A DNA stretch of 64,000 bases from Pelagibius sp050330205 (GTDB lineage Bacteria > Pseudomonadota > Alphaproteobacteria > Kiloniellales > Kiloniellaceae): contig JBHJOA010000023.1 of NCBI GenBank assembly GCA_050330205.1, forward strand, positions 1 through 64,000, read 5' to 3'. A program made the translations under genes and the position numbers. Every line of letters starts with the position of its first letter. Position 1 is the stretch's first letter. Positions 26,842 through 34,693 of this stretch are shown in pieces. The notes under the pieces are model-generated. The model saw only the letters and a list, made by a program, of their open reading frames with translations, had not been told where the DNA came from and ran no database searches.

Positions 26842-27588
26842 TCAGCTTGTCGGCTCGGTGCCGAACCACTTCTTGTAGATCGCGTTGTAGCGGCCGTCGG
26901 CTTTCATGTTGGCCAACGCCGCGTTGACCTTGGCCACGAGGTCGCTGCCCTTGGGAAAGCCGATGCCGTACTCATGCGCCATCATCTGCTGGCCCACGGC
27001 CTTTACTTTGCCGCCGCCCGCGGTGGCGATGTAGTAGAGGACGTTCGGCGTGTCGTGCATCGCCGCGTCGACACGGCCGGTCTGCAGTTCCAGGTAGGCA
27101 TTGTCGATGTTCGGGAACTGGCGCAATTCCGTGTCGGTGAAGTGCTCCTTGGCGTAGTCGGTCGCCGAGGTGCCGGTCTTCACGGCCAGGGTCTTGCCCT
27201 TGAGATCGTCGGCGCTCTCGACGGAGCTGTCGGCGGGCACCATCAGGAGAAATCCGCTGTCGTAGTAGCCGTCGGAGAAATCGATGACCTTCTTGCGCTC
27301 GTCCTTGATGGTGATGCCGGCGAGTGCGACGTCCACCTGCTTGGTCTGCAGGGCGGGAATGATGCCGTTGAAGTCCATCGGCTGCAGGGTGTAGGTGACG
27401 CCGATCTCCTTGGCGATGGCATCCCACAAGTCGATGTCGAAGCCGACATACTTGTCGCCTTCCTTGAACTCGAACGGCACGAAAGCGGTATCGGTCGCGA
27501 CGATGAGGTCCGCCGCGCGGCTGGCCGATGTCGACGCCAGGCAGGCGGTCAGCGCAACGGCCGCGAAGAGAAGTCTGCCGAGTTTCAT
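26842..27588 (-). CDS. Amino acid ABC transporter substrate-binding protein
   Basis: The 248-residue GlnH-like protein has a Sec signal peptide (MKLGRLLFAAVALTACLAS, cleavage likely after SRA), then DLIVATDTAFVPFEFKEGDK and YVGFDIDLWDAIAKEIG, and VKTGTSATDYAKEHF in the second lobe. The R in the ligand pocket that holds alpha-carboxylates is expected in ITIKDERKKVIDFSD. It is the first gene of the minus-strand importer-C45-RpiR operon and diverges from the Rieske oxygenase gene, sharing a 192-bp promoter region. AAGGGGA precedes the ATG. Confidence 0.93.
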   Translation of the reverse strand: MKLGRLLFAAVALTACLASTSASRAADLIVATDTAFVPFEFKEGDKYVGFDIDLWDAIAKEIGVTYTLQPMDFNGIIPALQTKQVDVALAGITIKDERKKVIDFSDGYYDSGFLLMVPADSSVESADDLKGKTLAVKTGTSATDYAKEHFTDTELRQFPNIDNAYLELQTGRVDAAMHDTPNVLYYIATAGGGKVKAVGQQMMAHEYGIGFPKGSDLVAKVNAALANMKADGRYNAIYKKWFGTEPTS

Positions 27589-27743
27589 GGTCTGGTTCCC
27601 CTTGTTTTGCGAGCGCGATCGTCTCCCTGTCGTCGCGTAGTGCAAATTTAGCGTGCTTTATGATCATTGTCGCCATGATTTTTTGCATACAACGTCGCCG
27701 CCTACTCGCCTGCAGAGGTGACAAGGCGCCGGCAAAGTGATAA

Positions 27744-27765
27744 TTTAATTGAGCGCTTATATAAA
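27744..27765. promoter_or_regulatory. 22-bp operator, copy A (TGAGCGCT core)
   Basis: An imperfect palindrome, TTTA at one end and TAAA at the other, around the core TGAGCGCTTA. It ends 15 bases before the Rieske GTG start, a repressor-like position. Sixteen of 22 positions are identical with the copies at 33202-33223 (reverse) and 39177-39198. The third copy lies beside a BetI-like tetR gene, which is the likely binding protein. Confidence 0.75.
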
Positions 27766-27780
27766 AGATGGAGCAGACCT

Positions 27781-28989
27781 GTGCGTAACTCATTGGAAGG
27801 ACTGGAAGTCCCCGATAACTGGGACCGCTCCGGCCTCCCCGCCTGGACCTATTTCAATGAGGAACTTCTGAACCTCGAAACCGAGGTGCTGTTTCGCCGC
27901 CACTGGCAGCTGGCTTGCCACCAAAGCGACCTGCCAGAGCCGGGAAGCTACGTCTGCTTCGATCTCTGCGGCGAGCGTGCGGTCATTCTTCGCGGCGAGG
28001 ACGGTGTCATTCGCGCCTTCCACAACGTCTGTCGCCATCGCGGCTCGCGGGTCGCCGTGAAGCAGAAGGGCCAGTGCCGTTCGGCGCTGGTCTGCCCGTT
28101 CCACGGCTGGAGCTACAACCTCGACGGCACGCTGCGCAGCCCCGCGCGCCCCAAGAGCCTGCCCAAGCTCGATCCTGTCGAATACGGCCTGAAGCCCCTG
28201 CAGAGCGAGATCTGGCAGGGCTTCGTGTTCATCCGCTTCAAGGAAAGCGACCAGCCGCCGGTGAAGGAGATCATGGCGCCCTTCGAGGCCGAAGCGGCGC
28301 ATTATAATGTGCCCGACATGGTGCCGGCCTACCGCGGCTACTGGAAGTCCGAGACGGCGGTCAACTGGAAGGCGGTGCGCGACGTCGACAACGAGGGCTA
28401 CCACGTGCCGATAGCGCATCCGGGACTGCAGGACCTCTACGGCCATGGCTACTTCGACGAGCCGCTGTCGGGCGGCAGCAACCGTTCCTTCGGCCCGTTC
28501 AACGACGGCCCCGGGCGCCTGTGGAGCGTGCGCCACTACAAGAAGATCCTGCCGGAGATGCCGAACCTTCCGGACAGCCACCGCCGGGCCTGGGTCTATC
28601 TCGGCCTGTTCCCGAACACGGTGATGGCTTTCTATCCGGAAAGCGTGATGTTTTATCAGGAGTTTCCGGTGCACGCCGGCCTGACCCTGCAGCGCGGTGC
28701 GACCTACAGGTACAGGGACGAAACGCGCGAAATGCGACTGGCCCGCTACCTCAGCACCCGCATCGACCGGGACACGGCCAATGAGGATATCCAGCTGACC
28801 GTCTGGTCCTGCGAGGCGGCCAAATCGAGCGGCTTTGACGGAATCATGCTATCGGACCTCGAATACGGTGTGCGAAGCTTTCACGACCGCCTGCGCGAAC
28901 TCCTGCCGGTGATGGCGCAGACCAGCGAACCAAAACCGGGCAGTCTGGCGCAGATCAACAGGGACCTGCTGGTGCGCGAAGTCGCATAG
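27781..28989 (+). CDS. Rieske non-haem iron oxygenase, alpha subunit (quaternary/methylated-amine type)
   Basis: The 402-residue oxygenase has a Rieske centre C84-x-H86-x18-C105-x2-H108 and mononuclear iron ligands H208 and H213, with D336 as likely third ligand. The residue that bridges subunits is E205 (NEGYH) where ring-hydroxylating dioxygenases have Asp; Glu there is typical of Rieske N-demethylases such as carnitine, glycine-betaine and stachydrine oxygenases. The GTG start has GGAG seven bases upstream. No reductase gene is adjacent, so electrons must come from elsewhere. It leads an operon with a polyamine-type importer. The substrate is unknown; oxidative removal of an N-methyl or other N-alkyl group is my inference. 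Confidence 0.88.
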   Translation: MRNSLEGLEVPDNWDRSGLPAWTYFNEELLNLETEVLFRRHWQLACHQSDLPEPGSYVCFDLCGERAVILRGEDGVIRAFHNVCRHRGSRVAVKQKGQCRSALVCPFHGWSYNLDGTLRSPARPKSLPKLDPVEYGLKPLQSEIWQGFVFIRFKESDQPPVKEIMAPFEAEAAHYNVPDMVPAYRGYWKSETAVNWKAVRDVDNEGYHVPIAHPGLQDLYGHGYFDEPLSGGSNRSFGPFNDGPGRLWSVRHYKKILPEMPNLPDSHRRAWVYLGLFPNTVMAFYPESVMFYQEFPVHAGLTLQRGATYRYRDETREMRLARYLSTRIDRDTANEDIQLTVWSCEAAKSSGFDGIMLSDLEYGVRSFHDRLRELLPVMAQTSEPKPGSLAQINRDLLVREVA

Positions 28990-29115
28990 CGAGCAGGCGT
29001 TATGGGCAGGGGCCGGGCCGTGGGGGTCCGGCCGAAAGGGGGATCAGGGAGTGAGATGGAAGGGGTCCGGACGATTCCGTCCGGATTGCACCCATAGCGG
29101 GGCAGGCGCGGCATC

Positions 29116-30054
29116 GTGACTGCCGCGACCGACAACGCCGTCGCGTCCGATGCGGCCGTCCGCGAAGCTGCCGCGACCGGCAGCCTGTGGACGCGCCTCT
29201 GCCGCAGCGAGTCGGCACGCGGCCTGGCTCTGGTCAGCCCCACCTTCCTCTATGCCCTGATGCTGCTGGTCGCGCCGATTCTGGTGATCGTCGCCTTCAG
29301 CTTCTGGACGCAGAACTATCTCGACATCGACCGCACGCCGACCTTGGCCAACTACCGCGAGGCCTGGACCGAGCCGCTGTACCGAGTCCTGATGCTGCGC
29401 TCCCTCGCCGTCTCGGCGACGGTGACCCTGATCACCGTGCTGCTGGCCTATCCCATGGCCTACTACCTGTCGTTCCACGTCACCAGCCGCAAGGCGTTCT
29501 GGCTGTTCCTGATCACCATTCCCTTCTGGACCAGCTACCTGCTGCGCGTCTTCGCCTGGAAAATCATCCTCGGCTACAACGGCGCCATCAATTCCAGCCT
29601 CATGGAACTCGGCATCATCGCGGCGCCGATGGAGTTCCTGCTGTACAATGCCAACGCGGTGGTGATCACCCTGGCGCATGCCTGGGCGCCCTTCGCGATC
29701 CTGCCGATCTTCGTGTCCTTGGAAAAAATCGACCGCAGCCTGCTGGAAGCCGCCACCGACCTCGGCGACGGCCCCGTTCGAAGGTTCCTGCGAATAACCC
29801 TGCCGCTGTCGCTGCCCGGCGTCATCGCCGCGGCCCTCATCGTCTTCATCCCGACGGTCGGAGACTATGTGACGCCGCGCCTGGTCGGCGGCAAGGACGG
29901 CCTGATGATCGCCAACATGATCCAGGTACAGTTCGGCCAAGCCAACAACTGGCCGCTCGGTGCCGCCCTGGCCGTTTCCACAATGATCATTGTCGCCGCG
30001 GCATCGCTGCTGTTCGTGGTGATATCCCGCTACTGCACCTCTCGGTTCCGATAG
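29116..30054 (+). CDS. Polyamine-type ABC transporter permease (PotB-like)
   Basis: The 312-residue permease has a ~35-residue polar N-terminus, six membrane segments starting LALVSPTFLYALMLLVAPIL, and the inner-membrane EAA motif EAATDLGDGPVRRFLRITLP. It belongs to the PotB/PotH group that serves spermidine/putrescine and related cationic ligands. The GTG start is the most upstream plausible one; the ribosome site is poor. It is 126 bases after the Rieske gene, in a gap holding a GC-rich inverted repeat near 29009-29035 that could attenuate read-through, and 13 bases before the next permease. Confidence 0.9.
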   Translation: MTAATDNAVASDAAVREAAATGSLWTRLCRSESARGLALVSPTFLYALMLLVAPILVIVAFSFWTQNYLDIDRTPTLANYREAWTEPLYRVLMLRSLAVSATVTLITVLLAYPMAYYLSFHVTSRKAFWLFLITIPFWTSYLLRVFAWKIILGYNGAINSSLMELGIIAAPMEFLLYNANAVVITLAHAWAPFAILPIFVSLEKIDRSLLEAATDLGDGPVRRFLRITLPLSLPGVIAAALIVFIPTVGDYVTPRLVGGKDGLMIANMIQVQFGQANNWPLGAALAVSTMIIVAAASLLFVVISRYCTSRFR

Positions 30055-30067
30055 CGGAGGCGACGGC

Positions 30068-30868
30068 ATGAAGATTCGGCTCCTCAGCGTCTACGCCCTC
30101 ATCTATCTGGCTTTTCTCTACGTGCCGGTCCTATTCCTGCCGATCTTCTCATTCAACGATTCCGCCATCGTCGCCTTTCCTCTGAAAGGCCTCACCACCC
30201 AGTGGTACGAGGCCCTGTGGGGCAATGCCGCCATGCACGGCGCTTTGTGGAACAGCCTCAAGGTGGGTGTCGCCACGGCGGTCATCTCCACCATCCTCGG
30301 CATCTGCGGCGCGCGGGCGCTGACGCGCTACCGCTTTCGCGGGCAGACCGGTATCGCCACGCTGATCATGCTGCCCCTGGTGCTGCCGGAGATCATCGTC
30401 GCCGTCTCACTGCTCGTCGTGCTGCTGCAACTCGGCTTCAGCCTCTCACTGGTCAGCGTGACCCTCGGCCACATTCTGATGGCGGTGCCCTTCTCGATCG
30501 CCGTGCTGAGCTCCAGCTTCGAGGGATTCGACCGCAGCCTCGAGGAAGCCTCGCTGGATCTCGGCGAAGGGGCCGCGGCCACCTTCTTCCGCGTGACCCT
30601 GCCGATCGTGGCGCCTGGAATCCTCTCCAGCCTGCTGATCACCTTCACCATTTCCCTCGACGAGTTCATCGTCGCTTTCTTCCTGAGCGGCACCGAGCCG
30701 ACGCTGCCGGTCTACATCTGGAGCCAGCTGCGCTTTACCGCCAGGCTGCCGAACGTCCTGGCGCTGGGAAGCATCCTGCTGCTGGCTTCCTTCCTTCTGC
30801 TCTGGGCGGCAGAAATCTTGCGCCGTCGCGCTGCGCGACGGGCCGGCGGCAGCGGGAGCATTCTATGA
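30068..30868 (+). CDS. Polyamine-type ABC transporter permease (PotC-like)
   Basis: A 266-residue partner permease: first membrane segment LLSVYALIYLAFLYVPVLFL, the PotC-like FSFNDSAIVAFPLKGLTTQW, LPLVLPEIIVAVSLLVVLLQ and EAA motif EEASLDLGEGAAATFFRVTL. AGCGGAGG precedes the ATG. Its last codons overlap the ATPase start (ATGA). Together with the upstream permease it forms the heterodimeric channel. Confidence 0.92.
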   Translation: MKIRLLSVYALIYLAFLYVPVLFLPIFSFNDSAIVAFPLKGLTTQWYEALWGNAAMHGALWNSLKVGVATAVISTILGICGARALTRYRFRGQTGIATLIMLPLVLPEIIVAVSLLVVLLQLGFSLSLVSVTLGHILMAVPFSIAVLSSSFEGFDRSLEEASLDLGEGAAATFFRVTLPIVAPGILSSLLITFTISLDEFIVAFFLSGTEPTLPVYIWSQLRFTARLPNVLALGSILLLASFLLLWAAEILRRRAARRAGGSGSIL

Positions 30869-31953
30869 ACGACCGGGCAATTATCGACATCGACCGCGTG
30901 ACGCGGAAGTTCGGCAGCTTCGCCGCGGTGGACGAGGTCTCGATGCAGATCCGCGAAGGCGAGTTCTTTTCCCTGCTGGGACCGTCGGGCTGCGGCAAGA
31001 CCACCTTGCTGCGCCTTCTCGCCGGATTCGACGATCCCACCTCGGGTTCCATCCGCATCGACGGGCAGGCCATGGTCGGCGTGCCGCCCAACCGGCGGCC
31101 CACGAACATGGTGTTCCAGAACTACGCTATCTTCCCGCACCTGACGGTGGAGCAGAACGTCGCCTATGGCCTGCGCCGGCTGCGCCTCGACCGGCAGGAA
31201 AGGCATCGCCGGGTGCAGGAGGCGCTGGGACAGGTCGACCTGGCACACCTCGGTGCGCGCAAGAGCAACGAGATCTCCGGCGGTCAGCGTCAGCGGGTGG
31301 CGCTGGCCCGCGCCCTGATCATGCGGCCCAAGGTACTGCTGCTGGACGAACCGCTCTCGGCGCTCGACAAGAAGTTGCGCGAGCAGATGCAGGTGGAGCT
31401 GCGGCACCTGCAGCGGCAGGTGGGCATCACCTTCATCCTGGTCACCCACGACCAGGAGGAGGCGCTGACGATGTCCGACCGCATCGCCGTGATGTTCGGC
31501 GGCAAGATCGCCCAGTGCGACCGTCCGGAAGAGATCTACCAGAGGCCCCGCAGCCGGGCCGTGGCCGAGTTCATCGGCGGCATGAACTTTCTCGACGCCG
31601 AGATGCTCCGGCAGGGCGACGACACCATGGAGGTGGAGATCGCCGGCTTCGGCCGGGCTGAACTGAAGAAGCCGGCCGATGCCGTGCTGAACGGCAGCGC
31701 GCTCACTATCGGCGCACGCCCGGAGCGCATGACCCTGCTGTTCGGCGAGGACCCCGGCCCCAGCCGGGTCGTCTCCGGAACCGTGGCCGAGGCCGCCTAC
31801 TACGGCGACATGACCTACTATTCCATCAGCATCGACGCTTTGGAGAAGCCGGTCGTGGTGTCGATGCGCAACACCATCGGGCGACGCAGCCTCGAAGCCG
31901 GCGAGCGGGTACGGATCGGCTGGAGCGTGGAGTCCCTGGTGCCTCTGCTGTAG
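30865..31953 (+). CDS. Polyamine-type ABC transporter ATP-binding protein (PotA-like)
   Basis: The 362-residue ATPase has Walker A GPSGCGKTTLLRLLAGF, Q-loop VFQNYAIFPHLTVEQNVAYG, signature ISGGQRQRVALARAL, Walker B VLLLDEPLSALDKKLREQM, and a C-terminal TOBE regulatory domain (GARPERMTLLFGED) with a late YYGDMTYYSI. It powers the PotB/C-like permeases. The ATG overlaps the preceding stop by four bases; the longer upstream open frame is shadow reading of the permease. Its stop codon lies inside a 13-bp terminator stem. Confidence 0.94.
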   Translation: MNDRAIIDIDRVTRKFGSFAAVDEVSMQIREGEFFSLLGPSGCGKTTLLRLLAGFDDPTSGSIRIDGQAMVGVPPNRRPTNMVFQNYAIFPHLTVEQNVAYGLRRLRLDRQERHRRVQEALGQVDLAHLGARKSNEISGGQRQRVALARALIMRPKVLLLDEPLSALDKKLREQMQVELRHLQRQVGITFILVTHDQEEALTMSDRIAVMFGGKIAQCDRPEEIYQRPRSRAVAEFIGGMNFLDAEMLRQGDDTMEVEIAGFGRAELKKPADAVLNGSALTIGARPERMTLLFGEDPGPSRVVSGTVAEAAYYGDMTYYSISIDALEKPVVVSMRNTIGRRSLEAGERVRIGWSVESLVPLL

Positions 31954-31983
31954 CGGGCCGGCAGCTCGGCGCCGGCCCGCTAC
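31950..31983. terminator. Bidirectional terminator hairpin
   Basis: A perfect 13-bp stem (GTAGCGGGCCGGC paired with its reverse complement) with an 8-nt loop separates the convergent ATPase and binding-protein genes. The left arm contains the ATPase TAG stop. There is no T run on either side, but stem strength and position support termination from both directions. Confidence 0.65.
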
Positions 31984-31996
31984 AGCCGCGGCGTTC

Positions 31997-33064
31997 TCAG
32001 AAGCCTGCCTTGATCTTCTCGAATTCGGCGATCATCTTCTCACGCAGCGCGGTCGGGATCGGCGCTTGCCACAGCGTGTTGGCGCGGAAGGCCTCGACGT
32101 CGTCATATCCCATGTCGGCCAGCACCTCGGGATCGATGTTGTCCATGGCCGCCTGGTTCGAGTGTCCATAGCCCCAGTCGTTCACCAGATAGTTCGCCGC
32201 GCGCTCGTCGAGAAAGGCGTTGATGTAGGCGTAGGCTTTCTCTTCGCTGCCTTCGCCGCCGGCCAGCAGCGAGTAGCCGCAGACCCAGGTCGAGATGCCT
32301 TCCTCGGTGTCGCGCTTCATTTCGACCGGGTGATCTTCGGCCTGCATGCTGACTGACGTCTCGTTCCACGCCCAGGCGACGGTGACCTCACCGGACGCCA
32401 TCGCCTGCGCCAGGCTGGCGCCATCCTGCCAGTAGACGCGCACGTTCTCGTGCACCTGGCGAAGGAAATCCGACGCCTCGGCGAACTGTGCATCGGTCAT
32501 CTGCGACCAGTCTTTGAGACCGATCGCCAGGGAGGCAAGCGCATAGGCATCGTCGACATTGTCGCCGATCGAGATCTTTCCAGCGAAGCGGGGATCCGCG
32601 AAGACCCGCAGCGAAGCGACGTCTGACTCCGCTACCATGTCGGTGCGGTAGGTCAGGGCGGTGTTGCCCCAATCGACCGGCACGAAGTAGGCCTTGCCGT
32701 CGGCGCTGAACCCCGGCATGTCACGCAGTCCGGGGTTGAGGTCGTTCCAGGCCGTGATGCGGCTGGTGTCGAGCGGCTTCAGCAGGCCGGCCTCGCGCCA
32801 CTTCACCACGCTCTGCGAGCAGGGATGCGCGAGATCGGCCTTGAACCCGGCCCGAAGCTTCTGGAAAGCCTCCTCCTCGTCGCCGAAGAAGGCGAAGGTC
32901 GGCGAGGTGTTGTAAGCCTCGGTATATGCCTCGTGAAAGGCCGGGTCTTCGTAGCCGGCCCAGTCGAAGACGGTAAGCTCCGGGTCGGCCCCCGCCGCGG
33001 GGCCCGCGGCCAGTGCAAGGATCGCGGCGCCACCCAGCAAGCTGCTCAGCAATCTGTTCGTCAT
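31997..33064 (-). CDS. Polyamine-type ABC transporter substrate-binding protein
   Basis: The 355-residue PotD/PotF-like protein has a Sec signal (NRLLSSLLGGAAILALAAG, cleavage around AAGA-DP), then ELTVFDWAGYEDPAFHEAYT, HPCSQSVVKWREAGLLKPLD and FVPVDWGNTALTYRTD. It supplies the ligand to the opposed PotBCA-like importer. The ATG follows GGAGAGG; 23 upstream codons are rejected. It is transcribed from its own promoter towards the ATPase, with operator copy B 138 bases upstream. The usual acidic polyamine-pocket residues cannot be assigned without a model, so the ligand may be a modified amine. Confidence 0.9.
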   Translation of the reverse strand: MTNRLLSSLLGGAAILALAAGPAAGADPELTVFDWAGYEDPAFHEAYTEAYNTSPTFAFFGDEEEAFQKLRAGFKADLAHPCSQSVVKWREAGLLKPLDTSRITAWNDLNPGLRDMPGFSADGKAYFVPVDWGNTALTYRTDMVAESDVASLRVFADPRFAGKISIGDNVDDAYALASLAIGLKDWSQMTDAQFAEASDFLRQVHENVRVYWQDGASLAQAMASGEVTVAWAWNETSVSMQAEDHPVEMKRDTEEGISTWVCGYSLLAGGEGSEEKAYAYINAFLDERAANYLVNDWGYGHSNQAAMDNIDPEVLADMGYDDVEAFRANTLWQAPIPTALREKMIAEFEKIKAGF

Positions 33065-33201
33065 GAAGCCTCTCCCTGTTTCCTTTGGTTCCCGATGCGG
33101 GATATCCGCCATGGGCCCGGTACTTCCCCCCACTGGTCCCCGGCGGACTTCATTTTTCTGCCCTAAAATAGGGTATGCGACCGGCCGGCCAGCGGCAATA
33201 T

Positions 33202-33223
33202 ATTATTTAAGCGCTCACTCAAA
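33202..33223. promoter_or_regulatory. 22-bp operator, copy B (TGAGCGCT core, reverse orientation)
   Basis: Read on the minus strand it is TTT, three bases, then TGAGCGCTTAAATAA, matching copies A and C at 16 invariant positions. It lies between the aminotransferase stop and the binding-protein gene, in a less GC-rich promoter-like stretch, so it should control the binding-protein gene. Confidence 0.7.
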
Positions 33224-33243
33224 TCATCGGCGGTTTCCCACGC

Positions 33244-34647
33244 TCAGGCACCGATTTCCGCCGATACCTCGCGGATCGCCCGCTCCAGAATGTCGAACAT
33301 CTCGTCGACCTGGGGCCGGGTGATGACCAGCGGCGGCGAGAAGACGCACATGTTCAGCAGGGGGCGCACGATCAGCCCGAGGGCCTCGCACCTGCGGTCG
33401 ATGCGGTGACCGACATCCCGGTCGAGGTCCAGGCGGTCGCCGTCGCCGTCGAGCCGCCCCTCGACACAGCCTACGAGACCCATGCCGCGGGCATCCCCAA
33501 CGATGGGATAGGCCTCGAGAGCCGCCAGCCGCTCGAGGAAATAGGGCGAAATCTCGCGTACGTGCTCGAGGATGCCTTCCTGCTCGATGATCTCGATCGA
33601 CTTCAGCGCGGCGGCACAGCAGACCGGGTGGCCGGAATAGGTGTAGCCGTTGTTGAACAGCAGATCTGGCCGGGCCTTGGCGCGGATCATCTCCAGCAGG
33701 CGGTCGGAGATGATGCAGGCGCCGAGCGGCAGGTAGCCCGACGTCAGGCCCTTGGCACAGGTGATCATGTCGGGCACGACGTCGAACACCTCCTCGGAGG
33801 CGAACCAGTGACCGAGCCTCCCGAAGCCGGTCACCACCTCGTCGCAGATGAGCAGCACATCGTGCCGGCGGCAAACCTCGGCGCAGCCCTTGAGATAACC
33901 CTCCGGCGGGATGATGACGCCGCCGGAAGCGAGGATCGGCTCGGCGATGAAGGCTGCCACGGTGTCGGGACCGAGTTCGAGGATGGCGTTCTCCAGATCG
34001 GCGACCTTTTCGCGGCACCACTCGGCCTCGCTCATGCCGGCGGGGCGCAGGTTCGGATTGACGTTGGGCAGGAAGTGGGTGAGCCGTGCCTCGATGTCGA
34101 AGAGGGACTTGCTGCGCTCCTTGCCGGTCACCGTCGCCGAAAGGTAGGTCGAGCCGTGATAGGCCTTTTCGCGCGAGATGACACGTTTCTTCTCCGGCCG
34201 GCCGAGGACATTGTTGAAGAAGTGGGTAAAGCGGATTGCGGTGTCGACCGCCGTCGAGCCGCCCGTCGTGAAGCTGACGTGGTTGAGATCGCCCGGCGCC
34301 AGTTCCGCGAGCTTGCGGGCGAGCATCGCCGAGGGCTCGCCGGCCGTGTTCCAGGGGGAGTGATAGGAAAGCTTCATGACCTGGTCGGCGATGGCCTCGG
34401 CCATGTCGCGACGCCCGTAGCCGATCTGGGTGCACCACATGCCGCCGGGGCCGTCGATCAACCGGCGTCCCTCCTGGTCATAGACGTAGATGCCCTCGGC
34501 ATGCATCGAGATCGTGCGGTCGGCCTTTCCGAGGCTGGCCATGGCCTCCCAGGGATGCAGAAAGTGGTCGTTGTCGTAGGCGCGGATCGTCGCCGCGGTG
34601 TTCGTCAGCGAGATTTTCTTCGGAGCTGTCTGCATCACTGGTCTCAT
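33244..34647 (-). CDS. Class III (omega) aminotransferase, polyamine:pyruvate type
   Basis: The 467-residue PLP enzyme has GPGGMWCTQIGYG, SFTTGGSTAVDTAIRF, KAYHGSTYLSATVTG, ICDEVVTGFGRLGHWF and the PLP lysine K299 in DMITCAKGLTSGYLPLGA. These place it with putrescine/cadaverine/beta-alanine:pyruvate transaminases (SpuC-like), which act on terminal primary amines. The start is the upper of two in-frame ATGs four codons apart; both have weak ribosome sites. It follows the GcvT-like gene by 46 bases. It would remove the amino group from the compound freed by the oxidative steps, giving an aldehyde. Confidence 0.88.
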   Translation of the reverse strand: MRPVMQTAPKKISLTNTAATIRAYDNDHFLHPWEAMASLGKADRTISMHAEGIYVYDQEGRRLIDGPGGMWCTQIGYGRRDMAEAIADQVMKLSYHSPWNTAGEPSAMLARKLAELAPGDLNHVSFTTGGSTAVDTAIRFTHFFNNVLGRPEKKRVISREKAYHGSTYLSATVTGKERSKSLFDIEARLTHFLPNVNPNLRPAGMSEAEWCREKVADLENAILELGPDTVAAFIAEPILASGGVIIPPEGYLKGCAEVCRRHDVLLICDEVVTGFGRLGHWFASEEVFDVVPDMITCAKGLTSGYLPLGACIISDRLLEMIRAKARPDLLFNNGYTYSGHPVCCAAALKSIEIIEQEGILEHVREISPYFLERLAALEAYPIVGDARGMGLVGCVEGRLDGDGDRLDLDRDVGHRIDRRCEALGLIVRPLLNMCVFSPPLVITRPQVDEMFDILERAIREVSAEIGA

Positions 34648-34693
34648 TTGTCTTTCTAATGATTCCTTCGGCCGCTGCTGCTTCGCGCGCAAG

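Noticed and set aside
29009..29035. GC-rich inverted repeat after the Rieske gene as a terminator
   Set aside because: Short stem without a T run; the permease genes downstream lack another clear promoter, so it was left as a possible attenuator note only.
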